From DATJPR01 sp035506295 (lineage in GTDB: Bacteria; Bacteroidota; Ignavibacteria; UBA10030; UBA6906), in assembly GCA_035506295.1 (NCBI GenBank), contig DATJPR010000094.1:1-5234 (forward strand): a stretch of 5,234 nucleotides of DNA, given 5' to 3'. Below, in pieces: positions 1 to 5,234 of this stretch. The translations under genes and the position numbers were made by a program. Each line of letters begins with the position of its first letter. Within the stretch, counting starts at the first letter, position 1. The notes under the pieces are model-generated. The model was not told where the DNA came from, made no database searches, and saw only the letters and a program-made list of their open reading frames with translations.

Positions 1-1089
1 GCGGGCGCATGGGATCAGAATTCCGCCTTGTATGCGGTCACTCCCGCGACCGCACATCTGGAACAAGTGGCTCTTCGGTGGTTGATCGACCTCTTCGGAT
101 TACCCGCCGGAACGGGCGGCGCATTTGTCACCGGCGCGACAGTGGCAAACTTCACGGCGCTTGCCGCAGCGCGGCATGATGTCTATGCACAGGCGGGTTG
201 GGACATCGAAGGGAACGGGTTGATCGGGGCTCCTCCTGTCTCGGTTCTCGTCGGTGAAGAAGCCCATCCGTCCTTGATCAAGTCGTTGGGCCTCATCGGA
301 CTCGGGCGAAACCGGGTAACGAGAATTCCCGTCGACAATCAAGGGCGCATGAGGGTGGATGCCCTTCCGAAAATGAGCGGACCGACGATCGTGTGCGCGC
401 AGGTGGGCAATGTGAACACAGGAGCCTGCGATCCGATTGATCAGATCTGCGAGATTGCTCATCAGTCCGGAGCATGGGTGCATGTGGATGGCGCATTCGG
501 CTTGTGGGCTGCCGCTGCGCCGAGCCGAATGTTCCTCACGAAGGGGCTTGCGTCCGCCGACTCCTGGGCCACTGACGCACACAAATGGCTCAACGTGCCG
601 TATGACAGTGGACTTGCATTTGTCGCAAACCGCGAAGCGTTGCGTGCGGCTATGGCGATTACGGCTGCGTATCTTCCCACAGAGACGGAGCACCGCAACC
701 CCTCGGACTATGTCCCCGAGCTTTCGCGTCGTGCGAGAGGAGTCGAGATCTGGGCTGCCCTGAAGTCGTTGGGGAGATCAGGTGTGGCGGATTTGATCGA
801 GCGCACGTGCGCGCACGCCCGCAAATTCGCAAAGGGGCTGACCGATGCAGGCTTCGAAGTTCTGAATGATGTTGTGTTGAATCAGGTGTTGGTGTCGTTC
901 GGCAGTCCCGAGGTGACGCACAAGGTGATTGCGGAGATTCAACGCGATGGAACGTGTTGGGCCGGACCGACGGTGTGGCAGAACAGGACTGCGATGCGCA
1001 TCAGCGTCTCGTGTTGGGCGACCACGGATGAGGACGTGGACAAGAGCCTTGAAGCGATCATCCGTTGCGCCCGGCAGTGCATTCGATAG
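1..1089 (+). CDS. PLP-dependent group II amino acid decarboxylase, 5' end cut by window edge
   Basis: The protein is a pyridoxal-phosphate enzyme of the aromatic-amino-acid/glutamate/tyrosine decarboxylase family (fold type I), probably cytoplasmic. The frame is open from base 1, so the TTG at 28 is not the start; 362 residues are visible. The family is usually about 450-500 residues, so roughly 100 N-terminal residues lie outside. Visible landmarks, counted from the first codon, are: WDQN near 4-7, usual in bacterial members; the cofactor-phosphate loop GGAFVTGATVANFTAL at about 39-54; His89 in EEAHPSL, the position that stacks on the PLP ring; Asp163 in HVDGAFG, which pairs with the pyridine nitrogen; Lys195 in ATDAHKWLN (codon 583-585), the Schiff-base lysine; and the ELSRRARGVEIWAALKSLG segment at 240-258. 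All core residues are present, so it looks functional. Substrate cannot be read from sequence: aromatic amino acids, aspartate, glutamate or diaminobutyrate are all possible, and some relatives are annotated as aminotransferases. It ends in TAG, and no clear terminator follows. Confidence 0.93.
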   Translation, partial: AGAWDQNSALYAVTPATAHLEQVALRWLIDLFGLPAGTGGAFVTGATVANFTALAAARHDVYAQAGWDIEGNGLIGAPPVSVLVGEEAHPSLIKSLGLIGLGRNRVTRIPVDNQGRMRVDALPKMSGPTIVCAQVGNVNTGACDPIDQICEIAHQSGAWVHVDGAFGLWAAAAPSRMFLTKGLASADSWATDAHKWLNVPYDSGLAFVANREALRAAMAITAAYLPTETEHRNPSDYVPELSRRARGVEIWAALKSLGRSGVADLIERTCAHARKFAKGLTDAGFEVLNDVVLNQVLVSFGSPEVTHKVIAEIQRDGTCWAGPTVWQNRTAMRISVSCWATTDEDVDKSLEAIIRCARQCIR

Positions 1090-1194
1090 TGGAATTCACA
1101 GTGATCCGCGAAAACGAATCGGGCCTACACACAGTCCTGCAGGCGTCACCCATCCCTTTTCGTCTCTCTTCCGAGGGGATTCCATCACCAATGA

Positions 1195-1225
1195 TTGACA
1201 ACCGAGAAATTCCGATGTACCTTTA
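1195..1225 (+). promoter_or_regulatory. Candidate promoter for the propeller gene
   Basis: A perfect TTGACA lies at 1195-1200, followed by exactly 17 bases and then TACCTTTA at 1218-1225. Read as a sigma-70 promoter, the -10 box TACCTT keeps the three most conserved positions (T1, A2, T6). Read as the Bacteroidota housekeeping promoter, TACCTTTA matches seven of eight positions of the TAnnTTTG -7 box. Transcription would start near 1231 and give a leader of about 175 bases. No transcript data are available, so this is a motif match only. Confidence 0.5.
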
Positions 1226-1300
1226 GATCAGACAACCGAACATTCGCGTGGGTGTGGGAGGCGATTCGGCTGTTCTTCCCCCATGCTCATTGACATCGTA

Positions 1301-1333
1301 GCCCATTCGTCATCGCATTCATGATGGATGGGC
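1301..1333 (+). promoter_or_regulatory. Bulged hairpin in presumed 5' leader; possible attenuator
   Basis: GCCCAT (1301-1306) pairs with ATGGGC (1328-1333). After a three-base bulge (TCG, 1307-1309), TCATC (1310-1314) pairs with GATGG (1323-1327) through one T-G wobble, leaving an eight-base loop. That makes eleven pairs in total. The bases just downstream (TTCTCTCGTTTT) are pyrimidine-rich but interrupted, so an intrinsic terminator or attenuator is possible but weak. It lies about 70 bases before the start codon, too far away to mask the ribosome binding site directly. Confidence 0.3.
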
Positions 1334-1393
1334 TTCTCTCGTTTTGCCACCCATCTGAGCAACCGACAAATTATCGTTCGACCCCTAGCTCTG

Positions 1394-1401
1394 AAGGAGG
1401 T
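1394..1401 (+). promoter_or_regulatory. Strong Shine-Dalgarno site fixing the start of the propeller gene
   Basis: AAGGAGGT is a near-perfect anti-16S match placed just upstream of the ATG at 1405. It decides between this start and the in-frame ATGs at 1321 and 1324, which lack such a site. Many Bacteroidota genes lack a Shine-Dalgarno sequence, so one this strong suggests efficient translation or a lineage that does use it. Confidence 0.85.
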
Positions 1402-1404
1402 CTC

Positions 1405-3471
1405 ATGCGATACCTGATTGGCTCCATGGCAATCATGAGTGTTCTCATCTTGTCCAATGCCTCCGCGCAATGGGTCCAGACAGACGGACCCTATGGTGGA
1501 CCGGTCAATGCCCTAGCAGTGAACGGATCGAAACTCTACGCAGGATCGCTCCTGAGCGGGATCTTCGTTTCAACCAATGATGGCGCAAGTTGGAAGGCCG
1601 TCAATACCGGCATCACCAGCTACAACGTTTATGCGTTCGCCTCAGGTGGGACGAACATCTTCGCCGGGACGTCAGGCGGAGTCTTTGGTTCCTCCGTCAA
1701 TGATACAAGCTGGGAACAGCTTGTGACGGGATTGAGCTACATCTCGGTCCAGGCACTTGCACTGAAAGAGTCGAATCTTTTTGCGGGGACATTGAGGGGC
1801 GGCGTTTTCCGTTCGACAGACAACGGTGCGCACTGGAGTGCTGTCGACAGCGGTCTCACCAACCACGATGTGTACGCCCTCGTGGTAAACGGTACATCTC
1901 TCCTGGCCGGGACCGACGGGGGAGGAGTGTTTCGATCATCCGACGATGGCACGAGCTGGCATGCGATCGATTCCGGGCTGGCGGTTCTTGAAGTCCACGC
2001 TCTCGCCACAGACGGAACGAATCTCTTTGCCGGGACATGGGGAGGCGGTGTTTTCCGGTCCACGAACAACGGCACCACCTGGTTTGCCGCTGATTCCGGC
2101 ATGACTGATCGCTCCGTTAGTGCTTTCGTGGTCAACGGTTCGAACGTCTTTGCCGGGACAGTGGAGGGAGGTGTGTTTCGATCAAACGACAACGGAGCGA
2201 GCTGGAGAGCAGTGAAAGCCGGTCTACCTAACGCCCAGGTCCACGCCCTTGCGGCAAACGGAGCGAATATCTTCGTAGGTACGAACTACGGTGTTTACCG
2301 TTCGACGGACAACGGAGAGAATTGGTTTGCTGCCAATACAGGCTTGTCGAATAATGAAGTTACTACCGTTTGCGTCTCCGGTCTGAGCCTTTTCGCGGGA
2401 ACATGGGGGCGCAGTGTTTTCCTCTCCACCGATAATGGGACGATGTGGAACCCGGCGAGTGGAGGGCTGACATTTGATTACATGGATGTTCTTGCCGTCA
2501 GCGGCGCGAACCTCTGGGCCGGGACGAATGGCGCTGGGATCTTTCGTTCGACGGACAATGGCACGAGCTGGAGCACGTCGAACGCGGGACTGACAGATCG
2601 CTACGTCATGGCTCTTCTCTTTAGTGACAACACAATCTTTGCCGGGACGTATGGCGATGGAATCTTCGTCTCGACCGACAGCGGCTCGAGCTGGACTGCG
2701 ACGGGGCTGACACATGGTTACGTCGCTGCGCTTCTTGCGAAAGGCCCGAACCTTTTCAGCAGCACGTATGGAGACGGAGTGTTCCGTTCGACGGACAGAG
2801 GGTCAACTTGGAGCGCCGTGGATACCGGCTTGACAAGTCATAATGTTTCTGCTCTTGTTGTCAGCGGATCGGCTCTCCTGGCAGGGACAAGCAGAGGGGT
2901 GTTCCTGTCGACCGACGATGGGCAGAGCTGGAATGCTGCAAACAGCGGTTTGACGAACCACTCCGTGATTGCTTTTGCGACCGTGGGCACGAACATCTTC
3001 GCGGGGACGGAAGGAAATGGTATTTTCCGGTCGACTGATAATGGCGCCGACTGGGTCGCTGTCAGTGAAGGCTTGACCTTCCCGTATGTATATGCCATTG
3101 TCGGGAACGGCACCAATCTCTTTGCAGGGACGAACGGCGGGGTCTGGAGGCGCCCGCTCTCGGAGATAATCACAGGGGTGGAGCGATCTTGCCTTGATGG
3201 TTTGCCGGCGACATGTGTTCTTGAGCAGAACTACCCGAACCCGTTCAATCCGACAACAGTTATCAGCGGAAAGTGGACAGTGGACAGTAGGGTGAAGCTG
3301 GTGGTGTACGACGTGCTTGGCAGAGAAGTAGCAATTCTTGCTGACGGCCGCTATCCGGCGGGCAAATACACGTTCACGTTTGATGGCAGCAATCTGGCGA
3401 GCGGGGTATATTTCTATCGCTTGGTGGCAGGGAATAGTACCGCCGTTCGCAAAATGACTTTGGTGCGATGA
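1405..3471 (+). CDS. Secreted Asp-box beta-propeller protein with T9SS type A sorting domain
   Basis: This is a complete gene for a 688-residue protein. Residues 1-21 (MRYLIGS..LSNASA) are a Sec signal peptide: one Arg, a hydrophobic core, and an ASA cleavage site before Gln22. Residues 34 to about 589 are tandem 39-41-residue repeats of the pattern V.AL...G..LFAGT.GGGVFRSTDNGTSW.A.DSGLT, as in BNR/sialidase-like and Ycf48/YVTN-type propellers. Each carries an Asp-box (S-x-D-x-G-x-x-W) except the last. Residues 605-688 form the T9SS type A sorting domain: EQNYPNPFNPTT, VKLVVYDVLGREV, ASGVYFYRL and the basic tail VRKMTLVR. The protein should cross the inner membrane by Sec and the outer membrane by T9SS, ending on the surface or outside the cell. 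No catalytic motif of sialidases or other enzymes is visible, so a binding, adhesive or scaffold role is an inference. The ATG at 1405 was chosen for its Shine-Dalgarno site and signal peptide. It stands alone behind its own candidate promoter. Confidence 0.92.
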   Translation: MRYLIGSMAIMSVLILSNASAQWVQTDGPYGGPVNALAVNGSKLYAGSLLSGIFVSTNDGASWKAVNTGITSYNVYAFASGGTNIFAGTSGGVFGSSVNDTSWEQLVTGLSYISVQALALKESNLFAGTLRGGVFRSTDNGAHWSAVDSGLTNHDVYALVVNGTSLLAGTDGGGVFRSSDDGTSWHAIDSGLAVLEVHALATDGTNLFAGTWGGGVFRSTNNGTTWFAADSGMTDRSVSAFVVNGSNVFAGTVEGGVFRSNDNGASWRAVKAGLPNAQVHALAANGANIFVGTNYGVYRSTDNGENWFAANTGLSNNEVTTVCVSGLSLFAGTWGRSVFLSTDNGTMWNPASGGLTFDYMDVLAVSGANLWAGTNGAGIFRSTDNGTSWSTSNAGLTDRYVMALLFSDNTIFAGTYGDGIFVSTDSGSSWTATGLTHGYVAALLAKGPNLFSSTYGDGVFRSTDRGSTWSAVDTGLTSHNVSALVVSGSALLAGTSRGVFLSTDDGQSWNAANSGLTNHSVIAFATVGTNIFAGTEGNGIFRSTDNGADWVAVSEGLTFPYVYAIVGNGTNLFAGTNGGVWRRPLSEIITGVERSCLDGLPATCVLEQNYPNPFNPTTVISGKWTVDSRVKLVVYDVLGREVAILADGRYPAGKYTFTFDGSNLASGVYFYRLVAGNSTAVRKMTLVR
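1504..3171 (+). repeat. Tandem array of 13 full plus one partial ~123-base propeller repeats
   Basis: Units begin at 1504, 1627, 1747, 1870, 1993, 2116, 2239, 2359, 2482, 2605, 2722, 2845 and 2965. A partial unit starts at 3088 and ends near 3171. Unit lengths are 41, 40, 41, 41, 41, 41, 40, 41, 41, 39, 41, 40 and 41 codons. The Asp-box aspartate is kept in units 3, 4 and 6-13, is Asn in units 1 and 5, and the box is broken in unit 2 (SSVNDTSW). Unit 11 has FSST where the others have FAGT or a close variant. DNA similarity is strongest around the Asp-box: TTCGACGGACAA recurs at 2301 and 2547, with one- or two-base variants near 1812 and 2787. Elsewhere the units have diverged, so this is an old expansion rather than a very recent one. 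Confidence 0.92.
3217..3468 (+). other. T9SS type A sorting domain (C-terminal 84 residues)
   Basis: The segment begins VLEQNYPNPFNPTTVIS and ends MTLVR. It has the expected order of this family: the NPFNP signature, a VKLVVYDVLGREV strand, a GKYTFTFDGSNLASGVYFYRL segment, and a short basic end. In T9SS substrates this domain directs transport over the outer membrane and is usually removed afterwards. FlgD-like Ig folds in other FCB-group bacteria look similar, so T9SS dependence assumes that the host encodes the PorU/SprA machinery, which is not in this window. Confidence 0.88.
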
Positions 3472-3486
3472 GCGTGCGCTCTCATC
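3467..3486. terminator. Small inverted repeat between convergent genes; weak bidirectional terminator candidate
   Basis: GATGAG (3467-3472) and CTCATC (3481-3486) form a six-pair stem around an eight-base loop, spanning the stop of the propeller gene and the gap up to the stop of the opposing gene. The placement suits a shared terminator. However, the stem is short and neither side is followed by a run of T residues, so intrinsic termination here is doubtful. Confidence 0.25.
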
Positions 3487-5234
3487 CTAATACTCAGCTC
3501 TCACCGTTGCGCTTCCGCGAAAGTCCTTTATCAGGATCGATTCCGTCCTGGCGTCATACGTTCCGCCTGTAACCTTGATCGCCTTCTTCGCTGAAGGATG
3601 GGGAAGTCGGATGATGACATCCCGGGGTCCGCGCGAGCTATCGCACGAAATGGACGCTTCAATGAACCCGGCGTTCACTCTCGAGTTCACCTGCAGTGAA
3701 ATTGGACCGAAGTAGCTGTTCATGTTCTTCAGTGTGATCTGCTTCCCGTCCTCCATCCAAATTCGCGGGATGCCTGGCAGCAGTTTAAGCGTTTGCCCAT
3801 CTTCAAGATAGAGCATCCACCGCGTCTCCATCAGGAACCAGGCCTGCTCGTGTGTCTTGTGGTGCGAGACCTGAAAGAGGTGCTCCCAGAAAGTGTACGT
3901 CTCTCGATCTGCAAGTGCGGAGACGTTGTTAAAATACGTTTTTAGAAACGGTTTGACGAGGCCGAGCTTCAGCTCCAGCCAGTCGTGCCGACTGTAATAC
4001 GGCTGACTGAATGCCGCATTGCGCTGGAAGAACAGCTCGCTCTCATAGTCGAGCATCATTCGTGATGCCTGCTCCTCAGGCGCAAACACTTCGCAGAAGA
4101 CGAGATAAAGCGGCCCGAGCAAGACATCTGGCACCGTTACCGTTCCATGCGAAAAGAACGATTCTGGGATGATATGCAGCGCCCTCGGACCGATCGCTTC
4201 GGTCCAGGGCGGCACGGTTGGACACCATCTGCCATCGCCGAGGGGGACAACCGGCGAATTCGAAATGCTCTTCATGAATGAGGTGCGGATGTCCTGCTTC
4301 CAGGCTTCAGCTTCCTGCGCTAATTGCTTCGACCGGACGGCATCCACTGCCTTGAGCATTTCCGAAACGCGGCTCATTCCCAGATATGCATACGCATTCA
4401 ACATGTACTGGTGGAACGGATCTTCAGGATCGGCAACCTTCCCTGCAATCATCCCGTAGCCTTTGCCAATCAGTTCCGGTTTCTTGTATTGGTCTCTCCA
4501 TCGGAGCAGGAAGTCGGTCGCTTTGATCAGTTTCGGTTCGACACGCCTCACCCATGAAGTATCCCTCGTGTACCGATAGTATTCACCCATGCTCCAGAGC
4601 GCAGCACCCGTCTCCACCATGTACCCGCCGAAATTCTGGATCATCCCGTCGTCATGCTGCTTGTCCAGGAAGAACATCAACGATCTCCTTGCGATATCGG
4701 AGAGCCCCATCGAGTTGTAGAATTGGATGATGGGAGAGCTCTCGGTGCCGATAGGGGAGTAGATCCCGATCGTGGGGGCCAACGTGCTGTCCGGTTCGTT
4801 TCCATACGTAATCATATCGAGTTGCAGCAGGCCCGCCCGGATCATCTCACCGATCCGCTGATCCGGAACATCGATCTGCGCCGCCCTGGCCAACTTGTCG
4901 TTCCAGAACAGTTTGCACTCCTCGATTCGCTGATCGAACGACTGCGTCGCCAATTCGATCGCCCGGTCGCGGGATATGGGAGAATGAGGAAGAAGGAACT
5001 CGAACACCGCCTTCTCTCCCGGCAGTACGAGCACCGACATCTCCTCATCGGGTAGAGGCCGACCGTTCAATCGGGAGATCGCAAATACATCGCCCGAACG
5101 AAAAGAAGAAAAACCCGTTTGTCTGTCGAGAGTGTAATCGATCTTCATCCACTGTCCTACGACGGGGCGTACTGTTTTGAACCAGACGTAGCGGGGAACA
5201 GCAGCCAAATTGAGCGCTTCGGTGCGGACATACA
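3487..5234 (-). CDS. Six-hairpin glycosidase-like protein, 5' end cut by window edge
   Basis: The frame stays open to the right edge (reading YVRTEALNLAAVPRYVWF), so the TTG at 5208 is not a supported start; 581 residues are visible. Residues to about 85 look like the end of an N-terminal beta-sandwich. About 118-465 is helix-rich with repeated aromatic, acidic and Gly segments typical of (alpha/alpha)6-barrel glycosidases (GH63/GH78/GH116-like superfamily): SSPIIQFYNSMG near 165-176, DDGMIQNFGGYMVETGAALW at 194-213, PPWTEAIGPRALHI at 341-354, and RETYTFWEHLFQVSHHKTHEQAW at 443-465. About 470-581 resembles the C-terminal beta domain of such enzymes. Asp and Glu in the DDG, VETG, WTEA and WEHL segments are plausible active-site acids, but I cannot assign a family or substrate. 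The GH78 rhamnosidase acid motif (DECPQR) is not visible. Whether it is secreted cannot be judged because the N-terminus is missing. It is transcribed toward the propeller gene, with 15 bases between stop codons. Confidence 0.7.
   Translation of the reverse strand, partial: YVRTEALNLAAVPRYVWFKTVRPVVGQWMKIDYTLDRQTGFSSFRSGDVFAISRLNGRPLPDEEMSVLVLPGEKAVFEFLLPHSPISRDRAIELATQSFDQRIEECKLFWNDKLARAAQIDVPDQRIGEMIRAGLLQLDMITYGNEPDSTLAPTIGIYSPIGTESSPIIQFYNSMGLSDIARRSLMFFLDKQHDDGMIQNFGGYMVETGAALWSMGEYYRYTRDTSWVRRVEPKLIKATDFLLRWRDQYKKPELIGKGYGMIAGKVADPEDPFHQYMLNAYAYLGMSRVSEMLKAVDAVRSKQLAQEAEAWKQDIRTSFMKSISNSPVVPLGDGRWCPTVPPWTEAIGPRALHIIPESFFSHGTVTVPDVLLGPLYLVFCEVFAPEEQASRMMLDYESELFFQRNAAFSQPYYSRHDWLELKLGLVKPFLKTYFNNVSALADRETYTFWEHLFQVSHHKTHEQAWFLMETRWMLYLEDGQTLKLLPGIPRIWMEDGKQITLKNMNSYFGPISLQVNSRVNAGFIEASISCDSSRGPRDVIIRLPHPSAKKAIKVTGGTYDARTESILIKDFRGSATVRAEY

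Larger units (their letters stand above)
1090..1404. other. Gene-free stretch between decarboxylase and propeller gene
   Basis: This 315-base stretch shows no credible gene. A reading frame enters it from 1321, in frame with the downstream gene, but its extra 28 codons precede an obvious signal peptide and have no ribosome binding site, so they are better read as untranslated leader. The first 100 bases after the decarboxylase stop hold no clear intrinsic terminator. The rest contains a candidate promoter at 1195-1225, a bulged hairpin at 1301-1333 and a strong Shine-Dalgarno sequence at 1394-1401. All three would serve the downstream gene. Confidence 0.7.

Noticed and set aside
100..693. 197-codon open frame on the minus strand inside the decarboxylase
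   Set aside because: Composition is rich in Arg, Cys, His and Ser with no recognisable domain. The sense strand carries a well-conserved PLP enzyme with its catalytic lysine.
1090..1184. TGGAAT (1090-1095) and ATTCCA (1179-1184) as a terminator or insertion boundary
   Set aside because: Only six pairs separated by more than 80 bases, with no T-run or target duplication; expected by chance.
929..1198. 89-codon frame overlapping the end of the decarboxylase and entering the gap
   Set aside because: Most of it overlaps the conserved decarboxylase C-terminus in another frame, and the translation looks random (Arg- and Ser-rich).
1256..1280. GGGAG ... CTTCCC as a leader hairpin
   Set aside because: Five imperfect pairs around a long loop; weaker than the 1301-1333 stem and not distinguishable from chance.
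1321..1404. Upstream in-frame ATGs at 1321 and 1324 as the start of the propeller gene
   Set aside because: They would add 28 polar residues in front of a clear signal peptide and have no ribosome binding site, whereas the ATG at 1405 has AAGGAGGT at the right distance.
1737..2192. 151-codon open frame on the minus strand, and similar ones at 2224-2715 and 2838-3173
   Set aside because: They are mirror readings of the propeller repeats. Their own internal ~41-residue periodicity (DRNTPP..VPAK) follows from the sense repeats, which keep one antisense frame free of stops.
1504..3171. Propeller repeats as a sialidase or other enzyme
   Set aside because: Asp-boxes alone are structural. The catalytic Arg triad, Tyr and Asp arrangement of sialidases is not visible in these near-identical short units.
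4654..5055. 133-codon open frame on the plus strand opposite the glycosidase-like gene
   Set aside because: It is a shadow of the minus-strand gene: low-complexity Arg/Asp-rich translation, no domain, no convincing ribosome binding site.

Overview
The window holds three protein-coding genes and one short gene-free stretch. Two of the genes run off the window edges. No RNA gene, CRISPR array, insertion sequence or transfer scar was recognised. The best clue to the organism is the C-terminus of the middle gene. It has the NYPNPFNP signature, a VYDVLGREV strand and an ASGVYFYRL strand, which together mark a type A sorting domain of the type IX secretion system (T9SS). This form of the domain is typical of the Ignavibacteria/Kapabacteria side of the Bacteroidota-Chlorobi group, and relatives occur in other FCB-superphylum lineages. 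The moderately high GC content and a probable environmental genome fit, but a genus cannot be named.

Layout: positions 1-1089 (+) are the C-terminal three quarters of a pyridoxal-phosphate-dependent group II amino acid decarboxylase. Positions 1090-1404 are non-coding. They hold a good candidate promoter (TTGACA, 17 bases, TACCTTTA), a bulged hairpin in the presumed leader, and a strong ribosome binding site. Positions 1405-3471 (+) are a complete secreted protein: signal peptide, 13 full Asp-box (BNR/Ycf48-like) beta-propeller repeats plus a 14th split between the two ends, then the T9SS sorting domain. Positions 3487-5234 (-) are the C-terminal part of a six-hairpin (alpha/alpha-barrel) glycoside-hydrolase-like protein. 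It converges on the propeller gene with only 15 bases between the two stop codons.

The genes do not form an obvious pathway. The decarboxylase is cytoplasmic metabolism, and a 315-base gap with its own promoter separates it from the propeller gene. The propeller protein is predicted to be exported by Sec and T9SS and to sit on the cell surface or be released. The glycosidase-like gene belongs to a leftward unit that begins outside the window. I found no convincing sign of an undescribed multi-gene system. The most interesting points are the repeat arithmetic of the propeller protein (14 blades with a split closing blade), a short DNA tandem repeat embedded in its sorting domain, the structured leader upstream of it, and a glycosidase-like protein that I cannot place in a named family.
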